Notes: a model not told the origin generated them from the sequence alone. A stretch of 64,000 bases of DNA from Allobrachymonas chironomi DSM 19884 (GCF_000374625.1 NZ_KB894770.1:62001-126000), one strand, 5' to 3'. Positions 31,007 to 40,208 are shown, counted from the first letter of the stretch. Numbers and translations: made by a program.

Positions 31007-31990
31007 TCAGCCGCCAGTCATCGACATGAAGCGGATGGACTGCTCGGGTTTTTCCAGAAACTCGTGGCGCTCCGGCTTGAGTTCGATGGCTTCGCGGATG
31101 GCGGCTTCCAGTTCGTCATCGGTACAGCCGGCGCGCAGCAGCGGGCGCAGCTCGAAGCTTTGCTCCTGGCCCAGGCACATGTACAGCGTGCCGTCCACTG
31201 CCAGCCGCACGCGGTTGCAGGCGGCACAGAAATGCTGCGACATGGGGGTGATCAGGCCGAGCGTGAAGCCGGAATCAGGGCTGGTCCAGTAGCGCGCCGG
31301 GCCGCCACCCAGCTTGACATCGCTCGGGATCAGGCCGTATTTCTGCTGCAATTCCCAGGTCAGGTCGGTCAGTGACAGCCCCTGGGTTTCGCGGCCGGTG
31401 TGGCCCATCGGCATGGCCTCGATCAGGCGCAGCACGAAATCGTTGTCCATGCAGAATGTCACCATGGCATCGAGATCGATATCGTTCACACCGATCATCG
31501 GCACCATGTTGATCTTGATGCGGGTAAAGCCGGCCTGCTTGGCCGCCTGCAGGCCGTTGAGCACCTTTTCCAGACTGTCGCTGCCGGTGATCTGCTGCAC
31601 GCATTCGCCGCGCAACGAGTCCAGGCTGACGTTGAGACGATCCACGCCGGCATCGCGCAGCGCCTGCGCATGCTTGACCAGCTGCGTGCCGTTGGTGGTG
31701 AGCGACAGGTCTTCCACATGGGGCAGGGCGGCAATGCGTGCCGCCAGCGCGGGCAGATTGCGGCGCAACAGCGGCTCGCCTCCGGTCAGGCGAAAGCGCG
31801 TGGTGCCCATGCGCGCAAAGGCGGCGATCACGCGTTCGACCTCGTCAAAGGTGAGCCAGTTGTCCGGCTCCTCGAAATCGCGGAACCCCTTGGGGATGCA
31901 ATAGCTGCAACGCAGGTCGCAGCGATCCGTCACCGATACGCGCAGGTAGTCGATGGTGCGGCCAAAACGGTCTTGCAGGCTGGTAGTCAT
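31007..31990 (-). CDS. moaA: GTP 3',8-cyclase MoaA
   Basis: 327-residue radical SAM enzyme. N-terminal SAM cluster Cys24, Cys28 and Cys31 (CDLRCSYC); C-terminal substrate-binding cluster in CAACNRVR and a later CL; C-terminal Gly-Gly (MTGG), needed for activity. Works with MoaC on GTP. Divided from the other moa genes in orientation: it is read together with, and downstream of, the GNAT and RluA-type genes (52 bp gap). Confidence 0.96.
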   Translation of the reverse strand: MTTSLQDRFGRTIDYLRVSVTDRCDLRCSYCIPKGFRDFEEPDNWLTFDEVERVIAAFARMGTTRFRLTGGEPLLRRNLPALAARIAALPHVEDLSLTTNGTQLVKHAQALRDAGVDRLNVSLDSLRGECVQQITGSDSLEKVLNGLQAAKQAGFTRIKINMVPMIGVNDIDLDAMVTFCMDNDFVLRLIEAMPMGHTGRETQGLSLTDLTWELQQKYGLIPSDVKLGGGPARYWTSPDSGFTLGLITPMSQHFCAACNRVRLAVDGTLYMCLGQEQSFELRPLLRAGCTDDELEAAIREAIELKPERHEFLEKPEQSIRFMSMTGG

Positions 31991-32042
31991 GCGCTGATTG
32001 TCGCTGTTTTGAGAGTCCGCACAGCGGATGGGCTTACGCGAG

Positions 32043-32723
32043 TCAGGCGAATCGGGTCGGACAGCAGAAATGCATGTCCTGGCTGCTGACCGGATGCGGG
32101 ATCTGCAGCGCATAGGCGTGCAGTAGCAGGCGTGTTGCCATGGCCTGATTCGCGGCATCGCCATACAGGGTGTCGCCGGCAATCGGGTGGCCGATGGAGA
32201 GCAGGTGTACGCGCAGCTGGTGCGAGCGGCCGGTGACCGGCTCCAGATCCAGCACGCTGTGCGCCTGCGCCGGGCGGAAGTGGTCCCGCGCCAGACCGAC
32301 ACAAGATTCCTGTTCGCCCAGATGCCGCCAATGCGTCACACTCGGCTTGCCGATGGCGTGGTCCACCTTGCTGCGCGGCCGGTTCGGCCAGTCCACGATC
32401 AGCGGCGCGTCAATCGTGCTCCAATCGGCCCGTTGCGGCAGCTCACCTTGTGCGATGGCGACATAGCGCTTGCGCGTACGGCGTTCGGCAAAGTGCTGGC
32501 TCAGCGTGCGCTGTGCCTCGATGCCGCGTGCCATCACCAGCAGGCCGCTGGTGCCCATGTCGAGCCGATGCACGATCAGCGCATCGGGAAACTGCGCCTG
32601 GACGCGCACGCTCAGCGAGTCGTGGTTTTCCGGGCCACGGCCAGGAACGGAGAGCAAGCCGGAGGGCTTGTCCAGCACGATCATGGCCTCATCGGCATAC
32701 ACAATGGGCAGGGCGGCACTCAT
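32043..32723 (-). CDS. RluA-family pseudouridine synthase
   Basis: 226 residues, with no S4 domain. Catalytic motif HRLDMGTSGLLVMAR and later GRSHQLRVHLLSIGHPI place it in the RluA group, whose best-known member modifies U746 of 23S rRNA and U32 of some tRNAs. Length agrees with RluA rather than RluC/D. The start (ATG 32723) overlaps the stop of the GNAT gene by 4 bp. Confidence 0.88.
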   Translation of the reverse strand: MSAALPIVYADEAMIVLDKPSGLLSVPGRGPENHDSLSVRVQAQFPDALIVHRLDMGTSGLLVMARGIEAQRTLSQHFAERRTRKRYVAIAQGELPQRADWSTIDAPLIVDWPNRPRSKVDHAIGKPSVTHWRHLGEQESCVGLARDHFRPAQAHSVLDLEPVTGRSHQLRVHLLSIGHPIAGDTLYGDAANQAMATRLLLHAYALQIPHPVSSQDMHFCCPTRFA

Positions 32724-33250
32724 TCGGGCAGCGTTTCCGCACCGGCGCCGAGCACGCGTTCCACCATCACGATATCGAGCCAGCGTCCATGCTTCCAGCC
32801 GCAATTGCGGATGATGCCGGCTTCGGTAAAACCGTGGCGGCGGTGCAGGCCGCGCGAGGCCTGATTGTGCGAATCGCCAATCACCGCAATCAGCTTGCGG
32901 ATGCCGAGCGCCTCGGCCCGACGGATCAGCTCACCCAGCAGCAGCGTGCCCAGACCCTGGCCACCGGCTTCCGGAGCCAGGTAGATACTGTCCTCCGCGC
33001 TGTAGCGGAAGGCCGCACGTGGCCGGAACCAGTTGCAGTAGGCAAAGCCCGCTACCTGGCCGTCCAGCTCTGCCACCAGCCAGGGCAGGTCGCGGCTGTA
33101 GACTTCCTGCAGTCGCTGGCGCATCTGTTCCAGCGTGGGTGGTTCGGTTTCGAATGTGCCGGTGCCATGCAGCACATGGTGGCTGTAGATGGCGGTAATG
33201 CGTGGCAGGTCGGCCTCGGTGGCCGGCCGGATCTGGGGCGTTGCAGACAT
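32720..33250 (-). CDS. GNAT family N-acetyltransferase
   Basis: 176 residues. Acetyl-CoA-binding motif A of the GNAT fold in LAPEAGGQGLGTLLLGELI. The start IRPATEADLPRITAIYSHHV and tail with HRRHGFTEAG are like the phosphinothricin/methionine-sulfone acetyltransferase subfamily (Pat/YncA). The real substrate cannot be told from sequence. Start at ATG 33250 chosen over an upstream in-frame ATG at 33289, which lies in the rpsP promoter. Confidence 0.82.
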   Translation of the reverse strand: MSATPQIRPATEADLPRITAIYSHHVLHGTGTFETEPPTLEQMRQRLQEVYSRDLPWLVAELDGQVAGFAYCNWFRPRAAFRYSAEDSIYLAPEAGGQGLGTLLLGELIRRAEALGIRKLIAVIGDSHNQASRGLHRRHGFTEAGIIRNCGWKHGRWLDIVMVERVLGAGAETLPE

Positions 33251-33281
33251 GGGACGGAATTGGTGAAAAAGTGCGCTGGGC

Positions 33282-33311
33282 TTGAGCAAGCCGAAGGTAT
33301 GCGTTTATAAT
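33282..33311 (+). promoter_or_regulatory. Strong sigma70-type promoter of rpsP
   Basis: -35 TTGAGC, 18-bp spacer, perfect -10 TATAAT. About 80 bp upstream of the rpsP start, leaving a leader of roughly that length. Confidence 0.75.
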
Positions 33312-33331
33312 CTTGTGTTTTCAGTGTGTCG

Positions 33332-33347
33332 CTGGCCGGGTGGCCAG
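33332..33347 (+). promoter_or_regulatory. Hairpin in rpsP leader
   Basis: CTGGCC-GGGT-GGCCAG, a 6-bp GC-rich stem in the untranslated leader of rpsP, 49 bp before the start codon. Could be an autoregulatory or stabilising structure; no known S16-binding leader motif is recognised. Confidence 0.3.
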
Positions 33348-33396
33348 TCGCGTGTCTCAAACGCTGAAAGAACTTTTACCACCCAAGGATATCACC

Positions 33397-33648
33397 ATGG
33401 TCGTTATTCGACTCTCTCGCGGCGGCAGCAAGGGCCGTCCGTTCTTCAACGTTGTTGTGGCTGACAAGCGCGTGCGTCGCGATGGCCGTTTCATTGAGCG
33501 CATCGGTTTCTACAACCCCAGCGCCAAGGAAGCTGCCGAAGGCCTGCGCATCGCCCAGGACCGTCTGGCCTACTGGAAGAGCGTGGGTGCACAGGTGTCT
33601 CCCACCGTGCAACGCCTGGAAAAGCAGCTGGCCAAGACTGCTGCCTGA
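33397..33648 (+). CDS. rpsP: 30S ribosomal protein S16
   Basis: 83 residues, normal length; [20 protein letters not shown] and [11 protein letters not shown] are diagnostic. Assembly protein of the 30S 5' domain. AAGGA lies 8 bp before the ATG. Followed by a strong intrinsic terminator before rimM, which is unusual for this operon. Confidence 0.97.
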   Translation: MVVIRLSRGGSKGRPFFNVVVADKRVRRDGRFIERIGFYNPSAKEAAEGLRIAQDRLAYWKSVGAQVSPTVQRLEKQLAKTAA

Positions 33649-33668
33649 TCCATCCGTCACTTGACGAG

Positions 33669-33702
33669 CAAAGCCCAGTGCGATCCACTGGGCTTTGTTT
33701 TT
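33669..33702 (+). terminator. Intrinsic terminator between rpsP and rimM
   Basis: CAAAGCCCAGTG-CGATC-CACTGGGCTTTG, a perfect 12-bp stem followed by TTTTT, 20 bp after the rpsP stop and 19 bp before the rimM start. Strong by sequence. Confidence 0.88.
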
Positions 33703-33721
33703 CCCGATTGCCGAAAAAGCC

Positions 33722-34297
33722 ATGAGCATTGACCTGACAAGCCTGCTGGATACCGCATCACTGCCCGAAGACGCGGTTGAAGTCGCCCGTATCGGCGAAG
33801 CCTGGGGCATCAAGGGCTGGTTCCGCGTGATTCCCTACAACACGCTGACCGAAGCCCTGTTTGCCTGCAAACAGTGGTATCTGTTGCCGGCCGAACGCGG
33901 AGCGCGCCATTTCAGCGGCACGCTGACCATGCCGGTAGCGCAGGTGCGCGAACATGGCGATGGCCTGGTGGCGCACAGCCGCAGCATTGCCGACCGCAAT
34001 GCCTCCGAACTGCTCAAGGGCGCGCGCATCTGCGTACCGCGCTCGGCCTTCCCGCCGCCGGAAGAGGGCGAGTTCTACTGGGTGGATCTGATCGGCTGTG
34101 CCGTCAGCAACCGCGAAGGCGTAGCCTTGGGCGCGGTGCGCGATCTGCTGGCCACCGGCCCGCAGACCACGCTGGTCCTCGAAGCCCAGGAAGATGACAA
34201 GACGGTCGAACGCCTGATTCCCTTTGTCGCCGCCTTTATCGACGAGGTGGATGTGGCCGGCAAGCGCATCATCGCCGACTGGCAACCCGACTACTGA
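33722..34297 (+). CDS. rimM: Ribosome maturation factor RimM
   Basis: 191 residues. N-terminal RimM domain (VARIGEAWGIKGWFRV) and C-terminal PRC-barrel (FYWVDLIGCAV). Helps the 30S head region mature and binds S19. Lies between rpsP and trmD as usual. Start ATG 33722 gives MSIDLTSLL; no strong ribosome binding site, and the rpsP terminator ends just upstream. Confidence 0.95.
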   Translation: MSIDLTSLLDTASLPEDAVEVARIGEAWGIKGWFRVIPYNTLTEALFACKQWYLLPAERGARHFSGTLTMPVAQVREHGDGLVAHSRSIADRNASELLKGARICVPRSAFPPPEEGEFYWVDLIGCAVSNREGVALGAVRDLLATGPQTTLVLEAQEDDKTVERLIPFVAAFIDEVDVAGKRIIADWQPDY

Positions 34298-34317
34298 TTT
34301 TCCGGCAAAGCCTGTCC

Positions 34318-35079
34318 ATGCGCTTCGACATCATCACCCTGTTCCCGGAACTGATCGAGCCCTGGCTGCACAGCGGCGTGACGCGTCGCGCCTATGACAG
34401 CGGCCAGGTGCAGGTGCGCCTGTGGCAGCTGCGCGATTTTGCCGAGGGCAATTACCGCCGCGTCGATGACCGTCCGTTTGGTGGCGGTCCCGGCATGGTG
34501 ATGCAGGCCGGGCCGCTGGCACGCTGCCTGCAGGCGATCCGCACCGATCGGGCCGAAGCGGTGCAGGAGCAGGCCCCGGTGGTGCTGTTCAGCCCGATTG
34601 GCGAACGGCTCGACCATGCCGGTGTCAGCCGCTGGGCCGAAAGCCGTGGTGCGATCCTGCTGTGTGGTCGCTACGAGGGCATGGACCAGCGCTTTGTCGA
34701 TCGCCATGTGGACCGGCAGATCAGCCTGGGGGATTTTGTCGTTTCCGGTGGCGAGATTGCCGCCGTGACCCTGCTCGATGCCGTGGCGCGCCTGCAGCCC
34801 GGCGTGCTGCAGGACGAGGCCAGCCATATCCAGGACAGTTTCAATCCGGCGCTGGATGGCCTGCTCGATTGCCCGCACTACACGCGTCCGGAAATCTGGG
34901 AAGGCGAGGCCGTGCCCGAGGTGCTGCTGGGCGGCAACCACGCCGCGATTGCACGCTGGCGGCGTGAACAAAGCCTGCGCCTGACGCGCCAGCACCGGCC
35001 GGAACTGCTGGAGCAGGCCCGTGCACAGGGTCTGCTGGACGCGAAGGACGAGGCCTGGCTGGCCGCGCAGCGGGGCTGA
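34318..35079 (+). CDS. trmD: tRNA (guanine-N1)-methyltransferase TrmD
   Basis: 253 residues, SPOUT (knotted) methyltransferase that makes m1G37 in tRNAs and prevents frameshifting. MRFDIITLFPELI, PFGGGPGMVM, GRYEGMDQRF and ISLGDFVVSGGE are all present. Ends 3 bp from a convergent membrane protein gene; rplS, its usual downstream partner, is missing. Confidence 0.97.
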   Translation: MRFDIITLFPELIEPWLHSGVTRRAYDSGQVQVRLWQLRDFAEGNYRRVDDRPFGGGPGMVMQAGPLARCLQAIRTDRAEAVQEQAPVVLFSPIGERLDHAGVSRWAESRGAILLCGRYEGMDQRFVDRHVDRQISLGDFVVSGGEIAAVTLLDAVARLQPGVLQDEASHIQDSFNPALDGLLDCPHYTRPEIWEGEAVPEVLLGGNHAAIARWRREQSLRLTRQHRPELLEQARAQGLLDAKDEAWLAAQRG

Positions 35080-35082
35080 GGC

Positions 35083-35904
35083 TCAGAACGCCGGCGGCGT
35101 TTGCTGACGCGCCTGGTGGTCGAGCGCCGTGGCCTCGACAAAGCAGTCCACATAGCTGAAGTACTGCGAGGCAAAAAACATGCAGGTGACGATGATCATC
35201 AGGAATTGCATGACCACGGCGGCCACCATGGAACCAAACAGCGTGGCCAGCAGCAGCGATGCGCCAAAAATCACCGCCACGGCAACCCCGACCCAGCCCA
35301 GCAGGAACAGCACATAGGCCGGGAAGTTGCGGATGCAGGCCACCAGACTGAAGAACATCGCCTTGATGGCCGGCACCTGGTGCCAGTGCAGCAGCGCCGA
35401 GGCATGCCAGAACAGCATGGCAATCAGCACATTGCTGACCGCCGCCACCAGCGTGGCCAGCTGAAAGCTGCCATCACCGGCAATCTGGCGGATTTCTTCC
35501 GGCGAGGTGCTCACGCCCAGCAGATACAGCTTGATGAACTGGCCGCCATCGATCAGCTGCGTCAGCGCCATGCTGGCGCCGAACAGCATGGCGTAGATGC
35601 CACCCAGCAGCAGCATGCCGTGCAGCTGCTCCTTGCCGGCCCGGAACGCCGTCAGCAGCACTGTCGGCATCGGAAAATCCCCGTGCGCGACGGTACGCGT
35701 GGCGCTCATGAAGCCCAGCGTCACCGCCGGCAGCAAGGCCAGCGCCAGCACCAGTCCGATCCACGGGATCATCGCCAGAATGCTCATGGCGAGCAGGAAG
35801 ATCATGAACAGGCCGAGCAGGGCGACCGGCCGTTTGCCAAAGGTGCGGATGCCCTGCTGCATCCAGGCAAAGCCACGGCTGGCAGGAACGAGCTGCAACT
35901 GCAT
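35083..35904 (-). CDS. BPSS1780-family membrane protein
   Basis: 273 residues with five or six hydrophobic membrane segments, starting MQLQLVPASRGFAWMQQGI, which matches the N terminus of the BPSS1780 family of betaproteobacterial membrane proteins (related to DUF975-like families). Function unknown. Third gene of a minus operon DUF2782-thrB-this gene, 10 bp after thrB. Confidence 0.75.
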   Translation of the reverse strand: MQLQLVPASRGFAWMQQGIRTFGKRPVALLGLFMIFLLAMSILAMIPWIGLVLALALLPAVTLGFMSATRTVAHGDFPMPTVLLTAFRAGKEQLHGMLLLGGIYAMLFGASMALTQLIDGGQFIKLYLLGVSTSPEEIRQIAGDGSFQLATLVAAVSNVLIAMLFWHASALLHWHQVPAIKAMFFSLVACIRNFPAYVLFLLGWVGVAVAVIFGASLLLATLFGSMVAAVVMQFLMIIVTCMFFASQYFSYVDCFVEATALDHQARQQTPPAF

Positions 35905-35914
35905 GCGCCGTGAC

Positions 35915-36886
35915 TCAGGCCAGCACCGGCGCGTCGGCCAGCGTCAGCGGATGGGCAATGCGTTCACGCAGCACGCGCTCGAAGTGGGTCGGATCGTGCG
36001 GCACCAGCATGCTGGCCTCGCGCGGCAGGTGGAAATCCCACAGGCGCGAGATCCAGAAGCGCAGCGCGGCAGCGCGCAGCATGGCCGGCAGCAGCTCGCG
36101 CTCGGCGGCCTGCAGCGGACGCACCGTCTGGTAGGCATCGAGCAGGGCACGTGTCTTGTCCAGCTCAAGGGCGCCGCTGGCATGGTCGATACACCAGTCG
36201 TTCAGGCAGACCGCCAGGTCGAACAGCCAGCTGTCGTTGCCGGCAAAGTAGAAATCGAAGAAACCGGTCAGGGTCTCGCCGTCGAACATGGCGTTGTCGC
36301 GGAACAGATCGGCGTGGATCGGGCCGCGTGGCAAGGCCTGGAAGGCGCTGCCGGCAGCGACGTGGTTCTGGTAGGCCAGTTCGGCGCGCAGCAGGGTGCT
36401 CTGCTGTTCGTCCAGGTGCGGATAGACCAGTGGAGCGGTCTCGTTCCACCAGGGCAGACCACGCAGATTGGGCTGTTCGCGACCGAAATCCTGGGCTACC
36501 AGATGCATGCGCGCCAGCGTGCTGCCGACGGCCGTGCAGTGCACCGGCTGCGGTTGCAGCTGGCTGCTGCCACGCAGCTTCTCGACCACGGCAACCGGCT
36601 TGCCGCACAGGGTGAACAGGATGTCGCCATCGGCATCGCTGGCCGGCAGCGGCACCGGAATGCCGCGCTGTGCCAGATGCTGCATCAGGTACAGATAGTA
36701 GGGCAGCTGCTCATGCGTCAGGCGCTCGAACAGGGTCAGCACATACTCGCCCTGATCGGTGGTGGCGAAATAATTGGTGTTTTCAATACCGCCCTGGATG
36801 CCACGCAGCTGCGTGAGCGTGCCCAGGTCGAGGCGCTGGAACAGCGGCTGTGCTGTCTCCAGCGAGACTTCCGTATAGACTGCCAT
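35915..36886 (-). CDS. thrB: Homoserine kinase, type II (ThrB, aminoglycoside-phosphotransferase fold)
   Basis: 323 residues. Phosphorylates homoserine in threonine synthesis. It is the APH-fold form typical of beta- and gamma-proteobacteria such as Pseudomonas and not the GHMP-kinase form of E. coli: GIENTNYFATT (nucleotide loop), GPIHADLFRDNAMF (catalytic Asp and Asn) and GFFDFYFAGND (Mg-binding Asp). In the same operon as a DUF2782 lipoprotein, 6 bp downstream of it, as seen in many Burkholderiales. Confidence 0.92.
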   Translation of the reverse strand: MAVYTEVSLETAQPLFQRLDLGTLTQLRGIQGGIENTNYFATTDQGEYVLTLFERLTHEQLPYYLYLMQHLAQRGIPVPLPASDADGDILFTLCGKPVAVVEKLRGSSQLQPQPVHCTAVGSTLARMHLVAQDFGREQPNLRGLPWWNETAPLVYPHLDEQQSTLLRAELAYQNHVAAGSAFQALPRGPIHADLFRDNAMFDGETLTGFFDFYFAGNDSWLFDLAVCLNDWCIDHASGALELDKTRALLDAYQTVRPLQAAERELLPAMLRAAALRFWISRLWDFHLPREASMLVPHDPTHFERVLRERIAHPLTLADAPVLA

Positions 36887-36892
36887 GGATGC

Positions 36893-37237
36893 TCAGAATT
36901 TCAGCAGGTTCCAGACGCGTTGGCCGCTGCTGGTGCTGGGGGTGGGAGTAGTGGGCTTGATTTCGTAGGCGGCACCAGCGCGGCTGGGGGTCACGATCAG
37001 GCTGCGGGTTTCGCCACCCACGCGCAGTTCGTCGACCGAGCCGCCGGCATCGCTGTGGTGGATGCGCTCGATGCGCTGGTCACCGGCCTGCAGCGGCTCG
37101 GCCTGGCCCGTGGGGGTGGCGATGACCGGAGCTGCCGCATCGTGGCCGGCAGCGGCATGCTGGCCGGTCTGGGCACAGCCCGCCAATGCCAGCGTCAGGG
37201 AAGCCGCCAGGGCGGAAAGCGTCAGGGAGTGTTTCAT
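36893..37237 (-). CDS. DUF2782 lipoprotein
   Basis: 114 residues. Signal peptide with lipobox LAGC, cysteine at residue 21. The core (QRIERIHHSDAGGSVDELRV, then YEIKP) matches DUF2782, a small family that travels with thrB and polA. Function unknown. Start at ATG 37237, since the upstream in-frame ATG at 37276 lacks signal-peptide character. Confidence 0.78.
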   Translation of the reverse strand: MKHSLTLSALAASLTLALAGCAQTGQHAAAGHDAAAPVIATPTGQAEPLQAGDQRIERIHHSDAGGSVDELRVGGETRSLIVTPSRAGAAYEIKPTTPTPSTSSGQRVWNLLKF

Positions 37238-37370
37238 GCTGGAAGTGGCTGAAAGAGGCGCACGGCATGGGCTCATGGCTGGCGCAATGTTCCGATTTTA
37301 AACGATTACCGTCGTGCGACAGGGCGCAGGGAGATGTCCCGGCAGCACGCTTTGCAGGCACAATGCCCAC

Positions 37371-40181
37371 ATGCAAGAATCCCCCGCCACCCCCGTCATT
37401 TCCGAACCCGCCACACCGGACAACACCCTGTTGCTGGTGGATGGCTCCAGCTATATCTACCGCGCCTTCCATGCCGGCGGAAACTGGAGTGTGCCGCTGC
37501 CGGACGGCAGCCAGCAGCCGACCGGCGCACTGCGCATCATGGTCAACATGATGCAGTCGCTGACGAAGGAGTATCCGGCTGCCTACGCGGTCTGCGTATT
37601 CGATGCCAAGGGCACAACTTTCCGCAACGATATCTATCCCGAGTACAAGGCCCAGCGCGCGCCCATGCCGGACGATTTGCGCAGCCAGATCGAGCCGATT
37701 CACGAGGTGGTGCGATTGCTGGGCTGGCAGGTGCTGGCGATTAAGGGGGTCGAGGCCGACGACGTGATCGGCACGCTGGCACACATGGCGTCGGAGCGCG
37801 GCATGCGCGTGGTGATTTCCAGCGGCGACAAGGACCTGAGCCAGCTGGTCAACGCGCAGGTCAGCATCATCGATACCATGAGTGGCAAGGTGCGTGACGT
37901 GGCCGGCGTGACGACAGAATTTGGCGTGCCGCCCGCCCTGATGGTCGATTACCAGACGCTGGTCGGCGACCCGGTCGACAACGTGCCCGGTGTGGACAAG
38001 GTCGGCCCGAAGACGGCTGCGAAGTGGCTGAACGCCTATGGCTCGCTGGATGCGCTGATGCAGCGTGCCGACGAGATCAAGGGCGTGGCCGGCGAGAACC
38101 TGCGCAAGGCGGCCGACTGGCTGCCGACCGGCCGCAAGCTGGTCACCATCGTCACCGATTGCGATCTGTCGCCGCATGTCAGTGGCTTGCCGGACATGCA
38201 GGCGCTGACCCTGCAATCGCCCGATGTTGCCGCGCTGCGCGATTTCTACACGCGCTACCAGTTCCGTTCGCTGCTGAAGGCGCTGCCGGATGAGCGCCAG
38301 GCTGTGGCAGCCGGCAACGGGGCTACCGACGACCTGTTTGCCTCGCCAGCCACGGCCGAAGCCGGCCCGGCAGCGACTGAAACCGATTACCGCATGATCA
38401 CCACAGAGCAGCAGCTGCAGGAGCTGCTGCAGCGTCTGCAACAAGCCGAGCTGGTCGCCCTCGATACCGAAACCACCTCGCTGAACGCGCTGCAGGCGAC
38501 ACTGGTCGGCATGAGCTTTTCGATCCGGGCGGGTGAGGGCGTGTATATCCCGATCGCGCACGATGGCATGGATGCGCCACCGCAGCTGCCACTTCAGCTG
38601 GTACTGGAAACGCTGCGCCCGTGGCTGGAAAATGCCGGCCGCGCCAAGCTGGGCCAGCACATCAAGTACGACCGCCATGTGTTTGCCAACCACGGCGTGC
38701 AGGTGCACGGCTATGTCCACGACACCATGCTGCAGAGCTATGTGCTGGAAGCCCACCGTCCGCACGGTCTGGAAAGCCTGGCGTTGCGCCACCTGAGCCG
38801 CGACGGTACCAGTTACGAGGAGTTGTGTGGCAAGGGGGCGAGCCAGATTCCGTTCAGCCAGGTGCCAGTCGACAAGGCGACCCACTATGCCTGTGAGGAC
38901 ACCGACTTCACCCTGCAGGTGCACCAGCTGCTGTGGCCGCAACTGGAGCAGGACGAGCAGCTGCGCGCGATTTACGAGCTCGAAATCGCCACCAGCGAGG
39001 TGCTGTTCCGCATGGAGCGCGAAGGCGTACTGGTGGATGCGCAGCAGCTGGCGCGACAGGGTAACGAGCTCGGCATGCGTCTGCTGGAGCTGGAGAAACA
39101 GGCCCATGCTGTCGCCGAACAGAGCTTCAACCTGGGATCGCCCAAGCAGATTGGCGAGATCTTCTTTGGCAAGTTGGGTCTGCCGGTGATCAAGAAAACC
39201 TCGACCGGCGCACCCAGCACGGACGAGGAAGTGCTGGAAAAACTGGCCGAGGACTTTCCGTTGCCGCGCATCATTCTCGAATACCGCGGCCTGTCCAAGC
39301 TCAAGAATACCTATACCGACAAGCTGGCCGGCCTGGCCGATCCGGTGACGGGCCGCGTGCATACCAATTACGCGCAGGCCGTGGCCGTGACCGGCCGCCT
39401 GTCCAGCAACGATCCCAACCTGCAGAACATCCCGGTGCGCACACCGGAAGGCCGCAAGATCCGCGAAGCCTTTGTGGCACCGCCCGGCAGCCTGATTGCC
39501 AGTGCCGATTACAGCCAGATCGAGCTGCGCATCATGGCGCATATCAGCCAGGACCCGGCCCTGATCCATGCCTTCGAGACCGGCGCCGATGTGCACCGCG
39601 CCACCGCCGCCGAGGTATTTGGCGTGGCCCCGGATCAGGTCAGCAGCGAGCAGCGCCGCTATGCCAAGGTGATCAACTTTGGCCTGATCTACGGCATGAG
39701 CAGCTTTGGCCTGGCCAAGTCGCTCGGCATCGACAACACGGCAGCACGCAACTATATCCAGCGCTATTTTGAGCGCTACCCCGGTGTGCAGGCCTACATG
39801 GAGCGCACGCGCGAACTGGCGCGTGACCAGGGCTATGTGGAAACCGTGTTCGGCCGCCGCCTGTACCTGCCCGATATCCGCAGCGGCAATGGCCAGCGCC
39901 GTGCCGGTGCCGAGCGCGCGGCCATCAACGCACCCATGCAGGGTACCGCCGCCGACCTGATCAAGAAAAGCATGGTCGAGGTACAGCGCGTGCTCGATAC
40001 CGGCGGCCATGCCACCCGCATGATCATGCAGGTACACGACGAACTGGTGTTCGAGGTGCCCGAAGCCGAAGCCGACTGGGTACGGCAGGAGATTCCGCGC
40101 ATCATGGCTGGTGTGGCGCAGCTGCGTGTGCCCTTGCTGGCCGAAATCGGTCTGGGACCCAACTGGGAACAGGCCCACTGA
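37371..40181 (+). CDS. polA: DNA polymerase I
   Basis: 936 residues. Three domains: 5'-3' exonuclease (residues ~15-300, LLVDGSSYIYRAF, VEADDVIG), a 3'-5' proofreading domain with intact Asp365 and Glu367 in LVALDTETTSL, and the polymerase with motif A ADYSQIELR, motif B RRYAKVINFGLIYGM and motif C MQVHDELVF. Fills gaps and removes primers. ATG 37371 follows no strong ribosome binding site. Divergent from the DUF2782-thrB operon. Confidence 0.97.
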   Translation: MQESPATPVISEPATPDNTLLLVDGSSYIYRAFHAGGNWSVPLPDGSQQPTGALRIMVNMMQSLTKEYPAAYAVCVFDAKGTTFRNDIYPEYKAQRAPMPDDLRSQIEPIHEVVRLLGWQVLAIKGVEADDVIGTLAHMASERGMRVVISSGDKDLSQLVNAQVSIIDTMSGKVRDVAGVTTEFGVPPALMVDYQTLVGDPVDNVPGVDKVGPKTAAKWLNAYGSLDALMQRADEIKGVAGENLRKAADWLPTGRKLVTIVTDCDLSPHVSGLPDMQALTLQSPDVAALRDFYTRYQFRSLLKALPDERQAVAAGNGATDDLFASPATAEAGPAATETDYRMITTEQQLQELLQRLQQAELVALDTETTSLNALQATLVGMSFSIRAGEGVYIPIAHDGMDAPPQLPLQLVLETLRPWLENAGRAKLGQHIKYDRHVFANHGVQVHGYVHDTMLQSYVLEAHRPHGLESLALRHLSRDGTSYEELCGKGASQIPFSQVPVDKATHYACEDTDFTLQVHQLLWPQLEQDEQLRAIYELEIATSEVLFRMEREGVLVDAQQLARQGNELGMRLLELEKQAHAVAEQSFNLGSPKQIGEIFFGKLGLPVIKKTSTGAPSTDEEVLEKLAEDFPLPRIILEYRGLSKLKNTYTDKLAGLADPVTGRVHTNYAQAVAVTGRLSSNDPNLQNIPVRTPEGRKIREAFVAPPGSLIASADYSQIELRIMAHISQDPALIHAFETGADVHRATAAEVFGVAPDQVSSEQRRYAKVINFGLIYGMSSFGLAKSLGIDNTAARNYIQRYFERYPGVQAYMERTRELARDQGYVETVFGRRLYLPDIRSGNGQRRAGAERAAINAPMQGTAADLIKKSMVEVQRVLDTGGHATRMIMQVHDELVFEVPEAEADWVRQEIPRIMAGVAQLRVPLLAEIGLGPNWEQAH

Positions 40182-40208
40182 TTCTTTCACTCGTACCGGA
40201 GACAAGCC

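Noticed and set aside
31991-32042. Possible Moco riboswitch before moaA
   Set aside because: Only 52 bp separate moaA from the upstream gene, too short for the motif, and no matching stems are visible.
37080-40205. A 1041-codon open frame on the minus strand, antisense to polA
   Set aside because: Composition is that of a shadow frame in GC-rich coding DNA, with no recognisable domain; polA covers the same bases with all its motifs.
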